The notes beneath the pieces are model-generated. The model saw only the letters and a program-made list of their open reading frames with translations. It ran no database searches and was not told the origin of the DNA. The translations under genes were made by a program, and so were the position numbers. Below, piece after piece: positions 31,259 to 38,545 of a stretch of 63,572 nucleotides of DNA. Source of the stretch: a virus; IMG/VR virus record IMGVR_UViG_3300009788_000107, positions 1 through 63,572 of that record. One strand, given 5' to 3'. Numbering within the stretch: position 1 is the stretch's first letter; the number at the start of each line of letters is the position of its first letter.

Positions 31259-31668
31259 CCGATCACAATCTGAGTGGTTCCGACGACCTCCGCGAAGCGC
31301 GGGTTCGACGGTCCGCCAGGTTGCCGGATCGCGTTGTTGGTCGCGGGGACGTCGACCGAGGCGATCGTCGGATCGAACACCGCTCGGAACACGCCGGTAT
31401 AGGTCCCGAAGGTGATCGGCTGGACGTTGATCGACACCGTGACATCTTGACCCGCGACGCCGGTCGGTTTCCCGAGCGGGATCGTTGCCTCGATAGCTCC
31501 GGATGAATCGACCAGGTCAACCTCGTAACTCGTGACCAGGCTGTGATCGACCGACAGCTCGAACCTAACCTCTGAGGGATTGACGACGTCCTGTGCGTGT
31601 GCGGGAGCGACCAGAAAGACCAGGACGAACGAGACGAGAAGAATCAGCGCGACAGTGAGTGTCTTCAT
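31255..31668 (-). CDS. Secreted Ig/FN3-like protein
   Basis: This 137-residue protein has a Sec signal, MKTLTVALILLVSFVLVFLV, with cleavage likely after AHA at about residue 25. The rest is beta-rich (VRFELSVDHSLVTSYEVDLV, YTGVFRAVFDPTIASVDVP), resembling an FN3- or Ig-like domain. It is the last phage gene before the inserted cassette. Confidence 0.6.
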   Translation of the reverse strand: MKTLTVALILLVSFVLVFLVAPAHAQDVVNPSEVRFELSVDHSLVTSYEVDLVDSSGAIEATIPLGKPTGVAGQDVTVSINVQPITFGTYTGVFRAVFDPTIASVDVPATNNAIRQPGGPSNPRFAEVVGTTQIVIG

Positions 31669-31793
31669 TCGGACAGCCTATCACGCGATTGAGTAAGACA
31701 GCCGGGACGACCCGTACGCCTCCGTTGCGCGCTACTAAGAGACCGCGAGTGGGACCCCGGCTGACCTACCCACAAATTAGGGTAATAATATAC
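31669..31793. other. Junction between phage genes and mobile cassette
   Basis: About 100 bases of GC-rich phage-like sequence turn AT-rich near 31770 (CAAATTAGGGTAATAATA), which I take as the left boundary of the cassette. No terminal inverted repeat could be paired by eye. Confidence 0.4.
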
Positions 31794-31822
31794 TTGACTC
31801 CCCACTACTTACCCAGTAATAT
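31794..31822 (+). promoter_or_regulatory. Sigma70-type promoter of the transposase
   Basis: TTGACT at 31794-31799 and TAATAT at 31817-31822 are separated by 17 bases. The ATG is only six bases after the -10 box, so transcription would begin at about the start codon, which suggests a leaderless mRNA. Confidence 0.6.
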
Positions 31823-31828
31823 AGGGGC

Positions 31829-32779
31829 ATGTCAGACGTAGGCACCCCTAAAACCCTCCAAGAAGCCATTATCCACTTCGCTGACCCAGAGGTAGCGCAC
31901 CAGACGATGGTCCAGATGCGCTGGCCCCACGGCGTCGCCTGTCCGACCTGTGGCAATATCGAAGTAAAATACCGAGCAAAACAGCGCACCTGGCGCTGCC
32001 GTGAGCATAGCAAGAATCAGGACTTCTCGGTCAAGAAGGGCACGATCTTCGAGGACAGCCCGATTAGCCTCTCAAAGTGGCTCACGGCCATCTGGTTGAT
32101 AGCGAACTGCAAGAACGGTATCAGTAGCTACGAACTAGCCGGCTCCATCGGTGTTACCCAGAAGACCGGCTGGTTCATGCTTCAGCGGATTCGGAAAGCG
32201 ATGCAGGCCAAGACGTTCGACAAGCTCGGGGAAGAGGTCGAGATAGACGAGACCTACATCGGCGGCAAGGCTCGGAACATGCACAAGGGGCAGCGCAAGC
32301 TAAAGGGGACGGGCGGTGTCGGCAAGGCAGTGGTCATGGGACTCTTGCAGCGGCACGGGCCAGACAAACATTCGACCGTGCGAACGACGGTCATTGGTCG
32401 ACCTCGCAAGTATGTCCTTCAGGGCGAAGTGCTCGACACGGTCGCGCCGGGGTCACAGGTCTACACGGACGAGCTAAAGTCCTACGATGGACTCGACAGC
32501 CACTACGCCCACAAGGTCATCAACCACGCGGAGAGTTATGCGCGCGGCAACGTGCATACGAACGGCATCGAAAACTTCTGGAGCTTGCTCAAGCGGTCGC
32601 TCTCCGGCACATATGTCAGTGTTGAACCCTTCCACCTATTCCGGTATCTTGACGAGCAGGCGTATCGGTTCAACCATCGGAAGCAGACGGACGCGGAGCG
32701 GTTCGCGGGTGTGCTAAGTTCAGTCGAAGGACGGCGCGTGACTTATCAGCAACTAACGGGACGCCCAGGCGATTTGTAG
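31829..32779 (+). CDS. IS1595-family (ISXO2-like) transposase
   Basis: This gene encodes 316 residues. A zinc ribbon at residues 38-60 (CPTCG ... CREH) is followed by a helix-turn-helix region and the DDE core. D140 lies in EVEIDETYIGGK, D214 in VYTDELKSYDGL, and E248 in TNGIENFWSLLKR. The full set matches ISXO2-like transposases, with usual length (about 310). It appears intact. Codon and base use differ from the phage genes. Confidence 0.9.
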   Translation: MSDVGTPKTLQEAIIHFADPEVAHQTMVQMRWPHGVACPTCGNIEVKYRAKQRTWRCREHSKNQDFSVKKGTIFEDSPISLSKWLTAIWLIANCKNGISSYELAGSIGVTQKTGWFMLQRIRKAMQAKTFDKLGEEVEIDETYIGGKARNMHKGQRKLKGTGGVGKAVVMGLLQRHGPDKHSTVRTTVIGRPRKYVLQGEVLDTVAPGSQVYTDELKSYDGLDSHYAHKVINHAESYARGNVHTNGIENFWSLLKRSLSGTYVSVEPFHLFRYLDEQAYRFNHRKQTDAERFAGVLSSVEGRRVTYQQLTGRPGDL

Positions 32780-32822
32780 GGGCCACGGAACTGCCAATTT
32801 CGAGGAAGACGGCGCAGGCCAG

Positions 32823-32993
32823 ATGACAGCGCGACCATCGTGGACACCACCGGCGACCGAAGGCGAGACACCGCACGCGCGGTTCACGAATCTACTGGCT
32901 CGTCTGCTCAAAGTCCCAAAGCACGAAATCGACGAACAACGAGAAAGCGAACGAGTAGCTAAGACCAGGAAAAAGAAAGCTGCATCAGACTAG
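32823..32993 (+). CDS. Small passenger protein of the IS1595 element (56 aa)
   Basis: ATG 32823 opens MTARPSWTPPATEGETPHAR followed by FTNLLARLLKVPKHEIDEQR and a Lys-rich tail. Small proteins of this make-up (a helix with LLxVPKxEI) are often encoded right after IS1595-type transposases; the function is unknown. It stops one base before the 3' end of the tRNA gene on the other strand. Confidence 0.6.
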   Translation: MTARPSWTPPATEGETPHARFTNLLARLLKVPKHEIDEQRESERVAKTRKKKAASD

Positions 32994-32994
32994 G

Positions 32995-33079
32995 TGCGGG
33001 CGGTGGGAGTCGAACCCACAAGCCCTGCCAGGCGGCGATTCTAGAAATCGCTGTGTTTACCGATTTTCACCACGCCCGC
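32995..33079 (-). tRNA. Suppressor tRNA, Leu-type body, anticodon CUA
   Basis: An 85-base class II tRNA folds cleanly. Acceptor GCGGGCG pairs with CGCCCGC (7/7). The D arm GTG/CAC encloses a loop with GG. The anticodon stem GCGAT/ATCGC is perfect, with loop TTCTAGA, giving anticodon CTA (reads UAG). The long variable arm is GCCT-GGC-AGGGC, the T arm GTGGG TTCGACT CCCAC, and the discriminator A. The TGGTGAAAATCGGTAAACAC D arm and A73 are leucine-tRNA features. This is the layout of an amber suppressor inserting leucine, as in E. coli supP. No full CCA is encoded. Confidence 0.9.
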
Positions 33080-33101
33080 ATCCTGGTTTCCTCGCCGAAG
33101 T

Positions 33102-34289
33102 TCACACGGTCGCCGCTTCTGATTGCAAGCCAGGCACTGAGTCTGTTTCGCTAGCGAACGGGTCTTCGTGTTCTGGACCACGCTCCGCTTCACGCACCTT
33201 TTTCCAAATCTCTTGCAGTTGCAGGCCTGGGAAATAGCGGCGACCCTTTCGCTCACCCGCAGTGACTATGAACCCATGGTCGGCTAACATCTTAAGGTCT
33301 CTAGTTGCGACGTGTTCAGGAACGCCCGCTGCGTGCCGATAGTGGGGATTCCTAATACCGTTTTGCGGGCGCATGGTCACATTGACTAAGCTAGCCACCA
33401 TCCTTTCCGGAAGTTTCGCGCTGGCAATTAATTGCTCAACCTCATCCCACACGCGCTGCATTTGGCGAGTTCGACGGAGCAATCGCATCGCTTGGCGATA
33501 GTGGGCAATCAAACAGAATCGAATCCATCGGCTTGTGTCGTTCTCAGGATGCCATGCTCCTTTTGCCGTGTCTGACAGCACAGCGTAATAGTCTGCGCGC
33601 TCGTTCCATAGATACTCTTCAATGCTGCAAAACTCTGGGCTTAGGATCTCCTCCCGAGCTAGAACCATGGTTTGGAGACATCTGGCCATTCGACCATTTC
33701 CGTCTGAGAACGGGTGAATCATTACCAAGTTAAGGTGCGCCATAGCTGCCCGTATCATCGGTGGCAGAGCAGAAGCTTCAGACAGGTCGCTGACTAATTC
33801 CGTGACTAGCTCAGGGATAAGTGCGTCGTCAGGAGCGTCGTACACCACCTTCTTTGTTGCCTCGTTTCGGACATAGATCGGCCCAGGGCGGTATCGGCCG
33901 GGATGTTTTGGTGGTCCGTAGTCGAGGGTGTATTTCATGATCATGAAGTGCAACCCTCGGATGAGGTCATCTGAATATTTGAAGTGAAGATCGTCCGAGA
34001 GCTGCAGAACGTATGTCATTGCCTCTTGATAACCACGGACGGCGGCCCAGGTTTTCCCTGGGGTCTCAATAGGTTCTTCACCATCAACGGCGGCAACAGC
34101 ATCCTCGTCGCTTACGTGATACCCCTCGATGCTATTCGACCCTTGGAGCGCTTTGGCAGCCGCAAAGCGACTAAGCAAACCGGTCCAGCGGCGCGGCTGG
34201 ACGGCATTGCGTAGCCGCTTCCTGAGATCATCAATACGTTTATGGACCTCTACCTCATGTGGGGTAAGGTCAATAGCTCTGAATAACAT
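33102..34289 (-). CDS. Fic-domain protein (putative AMP transferase)
   Basis: This 395-residue protein has the inhibitory motif SNSIEG at 51-56 (class II, N-terminal type) and the catalytic motif HPFSDGNGRMAR at 192-203, both complete. A winged-helix-like domain follows (RDLKMLADHGFIVTAGERKG). Fic enzymes transfer AMP or other nucleotide parts to target proteins; stand-alone bacterial members often act as toxins or regulators. The gene is less GC-rich than the phage genes and lies in the mobile cassette, so it is probably host-derived cargo. Confidence 0.85.
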   Translation of the reverse strand: MLFRAIDLTPHEVEVHKRIDDLRKRLRNAVQPRRWTGLLSRFAAAKALQGSNSIEGYHVSDEDAVAAVDGEEPIETPGKTWAAVRGYQEAMTYVLQLSDDLHFKYSDDLIRGLHFMIMKYTLDYGPPKHPGRYRPGPIYVRNEATKKVVYDAPDDALIPELVTELVSDLSEASALPPMIRAAMAHLNLVMIHPFSDGNGRMARCLQTMVLAREEILSPEFCSIEEYLWNERADYYAVLSDTAKGAWHPENDTSRWIRFCLIAHYRQAMRLLRRTRQMQRVWDEVEQLIASAKLPERMVASLVNVTMRPQNGIRNPHYRHAAGVPEHVATRDLKMLADHGFIVTAGERKGRRYFPGLQLQEIWKKVREAERGPEHEDPFASETDSVPGLQSEAATV

Positions 34290-34408
34290 TTAAGGTGCCA
34301 TGTAAGAATGTATGTTATAAACCAACTCTGAGGCGTATGATATCTTACAAGAGACATAATATCAAACATATTTCGTGGTAATATATCCAACATTAGGGAG
34401 AGAACTTT
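34290..34408. other. AT-rich spacer upstream of Fic gene
   Basis: This stretch is unusually AT-rich for the window (for example GTAATATATCCAACATTAGG) and holds no gene. It probably contains the Fic promoter, but no single match is clear. Confidence 0.4.
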
Positions 34409-34681
34409 CTACTTTCGCCTAATAGATACGAGATATAGTGGTGTTTGCACGCATGGCCTGTTGTCGCAGCGGTGGAGAACCTGAAGGCCTGGCGGGATAG
34501 CTCCGTGCGTCAGTTCGTAACTGAACCGATGAGCGTCGATCTTCCTGTTGCTTTTCCTGTGTTCGCCGATCCAAAACCGGCCGTATCCTCCCCGACGTTG
34601 GCCGAGCCATATCCAACACTCGCCGCTGTGTGCGTCGACCTTCTGCCAGAACCGATCGATCGTTGATCGCGGATAGCTCAT
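34409..34681 (-). pseudogene. HNH endonuclease truncated at its 3' end
   Basis: Residues 1-75 are a normal homing HNH start: FWQKVDAHSGECWIWLGQRR, GGYGRF, DAHRFSYELTHGAIPPG and LQVLHRCDNRPCV. Intact relatives continue with a NPxHL...GT..DN segment; here the sequence goes directly into QTPLYLVSIRRK and a TAG. The break, near 34440, coincides with the shift to AT-rich DNA, so the mobile cassette most likely interrupted this gene. Confidence 0.65.
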
Positions 34682-35307
34682 CGGTCTGAAAGTGGAACGA
34701 ACCGGTCCGGCGCGTTCCCTCGTGGAGGTTGCGGGTCGACGCGGCGAGGCGTCGGAGTCGGTCGCTTCACGCCGGAGAAGGTGAACGTGATCGCGGTCGT
34801 ATAGTTTGTCTTCGTGAACGTCCGGATCTCCGTTGCGCCGCCTGGAGGCGCGAGGCCGGGAACGAACGTCGGATCCGCGAAGACGGCGTTCGGTTGCGCG
34901 CAGACAGCGACGCCGACGCCGAAGGCCATTCCGCCGCGCTTGAACGCGAACGTCGGTCCAGCGCAGAGCTTGTCTATGATATTTTCCCCAGGCTCGGCGA
35001 GGATGCTCGGTCCGACCTCAAGCCACGGGAGAACGGGGAACAAAAGCTGAAGCGATCCGACAGGTCGAACAGCGGAGTCGAGATCCTCGTCGGTCTGGAT
35101 CACGATCGCGTCTTTCCCCTCACCGAAGATCGCGAGACCGGCGCGAGGGTCGTTAAAGTTTGTCCGGAACGTGGTCCCGACTGCCCACCATCGGACCTCG
35201 CCGTTCGGGTCGACCTCGTCCTCGTCCTCCTGAGCGAAGACCGGCGCGACGGTGATCGAGAGGACGAACCAGAAGACGAGCGTCGAGATCAGCGTTCGTA
35301 CGATCAT
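34678..35307 (-). CDS. Secreted protein, possibly outer-membrane-like
   Basis: This 209-residue protein starts at ATG 35307 (MIVRTLISTLVFWFVLSITV), a Sec signal with likely cleavage after VFA (residue 25). The mature part is acidic at first, then beta-rich (VRWWAVGTTFRTNFNDPRAG, GGMAFGVGVAVCAQPNAVF) and ends Pro/Arg-rich. The strand pattern recalls a small outer-membrane beta protein. It overlaps the serine protease gene (ATGA). Confidence 0.55.
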   Translation of the reverse strand: MIVRTLISTLVFWFVLSITVAPVFAQEDEDEVDPNGEVRWWAVGTTFRTNFNDPRAGLAIFGEGKDAIVIQTDEDLDSAVRPVGSLQLLFPVLPWLEVGPSILAEPGENIIDKLCAGPTFAFKRGGMAFGVGVAVCAQPNAVFADPTFVPGLAPPGGATEIRTFTKTNYTTAITFTFSGVKRPTPTPRRVDPQPPRGNAPDRFVPLSDR

Positions 35308-36407
35308 GTGAGCCTCATTCCCTGTCCGAAGACCGCGACGACGTCGCTGATCTTGTTTGCGATCGTGATGTCCGGTCCGCCTTGCTGAGGACCGCCCGCG
35401 AAGAGAAGCGACCAGAGTTCGGATCCATCGTCCGAGACAATCCACGACCCCGAGTCGCCGCCCGCGCTTCCCGCGCTCACGCCGTCCCGGTGTGTGTAGA
35501 TGTCCTGATCCTCGAACTCGGCGACATTCGAGCCCCCGTATCCCACGTCGACGACTCCCTCGACGCCGGTACAGATCAGCGGAGTGAGAAGCGTCGTCCG
35601 GCCGAGCTTATTCGTAAGACCGCCGAGCGGCGCGACGCCGAAGTTCTGCGGCTGTCCGATCCCTTCGATCTCCGGAATGATCAAGTCTTGGTCGAGAAGT
35701 TTCTGAAGCGACGCGTCGACGTGGTTCTTCCCCCAGGGTTGTTCTAAGTACCTGGGACCGACCCGCATTCGGAACGGACAGCGCGTCGCCCTCGCGCCCG
35801 CATTCCCGAGAGCGCGAACCGAGTTCCACCAGGCTTTCGCGATCATGGTGTTTTTCTTCCCTGGGACGCTCGCGCCTCGCATCGTGATCTCGGCCCACTC
35901 CGCGAGCGTCGCGACCTGGTCGACCGGATCGATTCCCTGGTCGTGTGGTCCCGGCTGGAGATAGTGATCGCCGACCTTGACCGCTGTCGACCAGTGAGGC
36001 GCGCCGACGTGCGCGTTCGTGAGGAGGAACCAGTCGCCGGAGGGTCCCCACTTCACGAACCCGCCGTTCGTCCCCGCTGTGATGCTGTGGTGTCCCCCTG
36101 AGGACCCGCCTCGGAACGGACGCGCTCGCCCGGTCCCGGCCTGAGACTCGACGTCGACCACTCGCGGGAGAATCGGACGCGGAGCCTCGAACAGCGGGAC
36201 CTCGATTACGTCGGTCGGTCCGCCGTCGATCTCGAGCGGAAGGCGATCGTCGGCCGCGACCAGGTCGAGAGGGATCTTCTTCTTCACCGAGAAGACCGTT
36301 CCGACGTCGTCGGTTCGCTGTCCACCCTTGAACTTATACCCGCGCCAGACGCCGTTCAGGTTTCGGTTCTTCGGTTTGAAATCGTTCGCGATCGTTCGGA
36401 CGTTCAT
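35304..36407 (-). CDS. Trypsin-like serine protease
   Basis: This 367-residue protein from ATG 36407 (GAGGAGAGGCT upstream) has a chymotrypsin-fold triad: His133 in LLTNAHV, Asp231 in HVDASLQ, Ser319 in AGGDSGSW. GGFVKWGPSGDWFLLTNAHV begins the protease core after a 105-residue N-terminal part. No signal peptide is seen. Phage trypsin-like proteases are rare; lying between amidase and secreted-protein genes, it could act in lysis or virion maturation. Confidence 0.75.
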   Translation of the reverse strand: MNVRTIANDFKPKNRNLNGVWRGYKFKGGQRTDDVGTVFSVKKKIPLDLVAADDRLPLEIDGGPTDVIEVPLFEAPRPILPRVVDVESQAGTGRARPFRGGSSGGHHSITAGTNGGFVKWGPSGDWFLLTNAHVGAPHWSTAVKVGDHYLQPGPHDQGIDPVDQVATLAEWAEITMRGASVPGKKNTMIAKAWWNSVRALGNAGARATRCPFRMRVGPRYLEQPWGKNHVDASLQKLLDQDLIIPEIEGIGQPQNFGVAPLGGLTNKLGRTTLLTPLICTGVEGVVDVGYGGSNVAEFEDQDIYTHRDGVSAGSAGGDSGSWIVSDDGSELWSLLFAGGPQQGGPDITIANKISDVVAVFGQGMRLT

Positions 36408-36856
36408 AGCCTCTCCTCGACACACTCGCGAAAGTCGTCCAGATCGAACAGCTCGCCGGGACAGCTCTTCGCCGGGTTGAAATCGCGGTGTCCGACGATG
36501 CCCTCGACGTCGATCCCGAAGTAGTTACAGAGAAACGCGACGAACTTCGCGCTCGCGAGAAACACGTCGTCGGGAGGTTTGATCTCATCGTAGTTTCCGA
36601 CGATACAGACGCCGAGACTCTTCCGATTCATCCCGGCGTGTCGACAGTGCGCGCCGTTACGGCTCCAGCCGCGACCCATGAGGATCTCGGGGACCGGCTC
36701 ACCGTCGCGGCCGACGTTCGCCAGCTCGACCCCGAAGTGATAGCCGATATCGTTCCAGTGTTTCGTCTCAGTGTGGTATTTCCTGATCGCGCCCCAGGAC
36801 ACGGTTCCCGAGTCTTTCGTTAGACTGTGATGAATCATCACATGCTCGGGTGTCAT
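36404..36856 (-). CDS. Endolysin: N-acetylmuramoyl-L-alanine amidase (PGRP/amidase_2)
   Basis: This 150-residue protein has VMIHHSLTKDSGTVSW, DIGYHFGVE, KSLGVCIVGNYD and IVGHRDFNPAKSCPG. Zinc ligands are His in IHH, His122 in GHRD and Cys132 in SCPG. It cleaves the amide bond of peptidoglycan and is a T7-lysozyme-sized single-domain endolysin with no signal peptide, so it needs a holin. ATG 36856 overlaps the previous stop (TAATG). Confidence 0.85.
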   Translation of the reverse strand: MTPEHVMIHHSLTKDSGTVSWGAIRKYHTETKHWNDIGYHFGVELANVGRDGEPVPEILMGRGWSRNGAHCRHAGMNRKSLGVCIVGNYDEIKPPDDVFLASAKFVAFLCNYFGIDVEGIVGHRDFNPAKSCPGELFDLDDFRECVEERL

Positions 36857-37131
36857 TAGAGACCCTTCCGATAGAAGCGCCAGGTGAGGATCGCGAGACA
36901 GAGGACTTCGCTCAAGACGCCGATCATTTGCCAGACGTCGACACTCCCGCCTGTGAACCCGGTCCGCGCCAGGAAGACGCCCTTCTGAAACGCCTCCGCG
37001 TAGAAGTACAGGCCAAGAACCTGGAGGAGTGGACCGGAGTCCTTCGCGTACAGCCACGACCCGATCCGAACATCGGCCGCGAGCCGAAAGAGTGTCATCG
37101 CGAGATATGCCTCGGGAGGGATCTCACCCAT
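36856..37131 (-). CDS. Putative holin (membrane protein)
   Basis: This 91-residue protein has two hydrophobic segments (LLQVLGLYFYAEAFQKGVFL; VWQMIGVLSEVLCLAILTW) and a short basic end, next to the amidase with a TAATG overlap. Size and position fit a holin; proof is lacking. Confidence 0.55.
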   Translation of the reverse strand: MGEIPPEAYLAMTLFRLAADVRIGSWLYAKDSGPLLQVLGLYFYAEAFQKGVFLARTGFTGGSVDVWQMIGVLSEVLCLAILTWRFYRKGL

Positions 37132-37363
37132 GATGCACCGCCCGGCGTTGTCGGCGATCTAAGCGGCGCGCCGCGAGTTCCTCGATCCGCTGCTCCAGCT
37201 GCGCGGCGCGAGAGTCTTTCTCCTCGAAGCGTGTCGGGTCGGTCAGCTCCCCGCGATAGCCGGACCGCGTGACAAACTTCCCGGTCCCGAACTCTTCCTT
37301 CACGCAACCGTTCTCACGGTTGGTCCGACCGAAGAGCCGACGTAGATAATCCATCAGTTCCAT
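37124..37363 (-). CDS. Hypothetical charged protein
   Basis: This 79-residue protein begins MELMDYLRRLFGRTNRENGC and has a C-terminal coiled-coil-like helix (AQLEQRIEELAARRLDRRQR). It overlaps the holin candidate by 8 bases. It could be a spanin-like or lysis accessory protein, but there is no signal or membrane segment. Confidence 0.5.
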   Translation of the reverse strand: MELMDYLRRLFGRTNRENGCVKEEFGTGKFVTRSGYRGELTDPTRFEEKDSRAAQLEQRIEELAARRLDRRQRRAVHHG

Positions 37364-37381
37364 AGCTCCTCCCTCCCCGCG

Positions 37382-37591
37382 TTACGCGTCGACGTCGACG
37401 ATCTCGACGAGCTTCCCGTTGATCTTGCTCTGTCGATCCTCGGCGACTTGCCACTTGTCCCGATCCGAGACCATGTCTCGATACACGAACCCCGGAACCC
37501 ACCAACCGCGAACGAGGCCGACGTACCCGAGGAACATGAACGAGACCAGCCCGATCCGTTCCCCAATCACTAACCATTCGCTCGGTGTCAT
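37382..37591 (-). CDS. Small membrane protein near lysis genes
   Basis: This 69-residue protein has one hydrophobic helix (IGLVSFMFLGYVGLVRG), then VPGFVYRDMVSDRDKWQVA and a polar tail. Phage proteins with a membrane helix followed by V/YxDxxxxRDxW are common next to holins. A lysis accessory role is inferred. Confidence 0.55.
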   Translation of the reverse strand: MTPSEWLVIGERIGLVSFMFLGYVGLVRGWWVPGFVYRDMVSDRDKWQVAEDRQSKINGKLVEIVDVDA

Positions 37592-37601
37592 AGCTCGGCG
37601 T

Positions 37602-38060
37602 CTAGTTTTCAGACTCTCCCGTTTGCAGCCAGTTCGCGCCGTCGTAGTACAGCTCGATCACCTTCGCCGCCGCGCCGACATCGTTCGTCGCCGTGCCTTC
37701 CAGGTCGATCGCATCAGCCGCCGTTGTCACGTCGTCATCAGCGATCGTGCAGTCCGTATCCCGGTGTTCAATCAGAAGGCGCATTCCGGAGAGACCGCCC
37801 GTGATCGTGTTGATTGTCTCAGCCCCGGTACATGTGAGCTGCACATAGGACGAGGTCGCCTCGAAGGTCGTCGCAGAGTCGATATCGACGGCCTGCGGTG
37901 CCGTGTTCGTCCGACCAGTCAGATTAAGATCGCGCCCGTTCAGGTTCGCGACCTGTGGCGGTTGCGCCAAGAGCGGACGCGGGAGCAGATCGCCGCCAAT
38001 CGCAACGGTGAGGATTCCAGCGGCGAGAAAAAACCATAGCGCGCGTTCGTGTCTGATCAT
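37602..38060 (-). CDS. Membrane-anchored/secreted virion-type protein
   Basis: This 152-residue protein has an N-terminal signal-like helix (ALWFFLAAGILTVAIGGDLL). The C-terminal domain, with GLSGMRLLIEHRDTDCTIAD, ATNDVGAAAKVIELYYDGAN and WLQT, is the type often found at the tip of phage fibres. The signal-like helix on such a domain is unusual. It ends in TAG. Confidence 0.55.
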   Translation of the reverse strand: MIRHERALWFFLAAGILTVAIGGDLLPRPLLAQPPQVANLNGRDLNLTGRTNTAPQAVDIDSATTFEATSSYVQLTCTGAETINTITGGLSGMRLLIEHRDTDCTIADDDVTTAADAIDLEGTATNDVGAAAKVIELYYDGANWLQTGESEN

Positions 38061-38545
38061 GAGTCCCTCCGTACGATCTTGGCCTTCACCCAGGCGTCAT
38101 GTGTGTTGTTTGATCGGATCGCCTCGAAGCGATAGTTCTTTCCAGCGACCGGAGTGAATGCGGTGGTCTGTTTCGTGAACGAGGTCGACGTGATCGCGGT
38201 GCCGGTAAACTCCGTGGTTGAGTCCGTCGTGTTTCTGAGTCGAATCGTGACCGACGTCGCAGCGTTGGCAACCGCACCCTCGACGACCGCCTCATAACTA
38301 AAGCCGCCCTCCTTCGCTGCGGGAACGTCAAAGTCCTCATACTCAAGAATCGGTTCCCAGGTCGGCGTGATGGCGGTGATCGCTTGGATTCGCGATCCGC
38401 CCATGTGGAAGATCGAGTGAGCGCACGCAATGAGCGAGGCGCGAACCGGCTCGAAGAACCCATCAGCCCCGACGTCGTCGACGTCGCCCTGAATCTCGCC
38501 CGCGCCGCCGCTTCCACTTGTGACGTCTGTCCAGCCTGTCGCCAT
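38057..38545 (-). CDS. Putative tail/virion protein
   Basis: This 162-residue protein starts at ATG 38545 (TAATG overlap). It is beta-rich (AATSVTIRLRNTTDSTTEF, FTPVAGKNYRFEAIRSNNTH). Position directly after the tail-tip protein supports a fibre or tail accessory role. Confidence 0.55.
   Translation of the reverse strand: MATGWTDVTSGSGGAGEIQGDVDDVGADGFFEPVRASLIACAHSIFHMGGSRIQAITAITPTWEPILEYEDFDVPAAKEGGFSYEAVVEGAVANAATSVTIRLRNTTDSTTEFTGTAITSTSFTKQTTAFTPVAGKNYRFEAIRSNNTHDAWVKAKIVRRDS

Larger units (their letters stand above)
31770..34440. mobile_element. IS1595-type cassette with suppressor tRNA and Fic gene
   Basis: The segment differs from the phage on both sides. It has plus-strand genes, a transposase with its own sigma70-like promoter, AT-rich ends, and fewer GATC/TCGA sites by eye. 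It abuts an HNH gene that lacks its 3' part. IS1595-family elements are known to carry passenger genes. The ends are approximate; terminal repeats and target duplications were not seen, so whether the Fic gene belongs to the same transposon is uncertain. Confidence 0.55.

Noticed and set aside
31669-31829. Terminal inverted repeats of the IS1595 element
   Set aside because: ATTAGGG occurs near both ends (about 31776 and 34393) but in direct orientation and too short; no convincing inverted pair was found by eye.
35741-35756. TTCTAAGTACCTGGGA, similar to the CTAGGTACCTGG motif
   Set aside because: It lies within the serine protease gene as ordinary codons (PRYLEQ) and is not palindromic enough to count.
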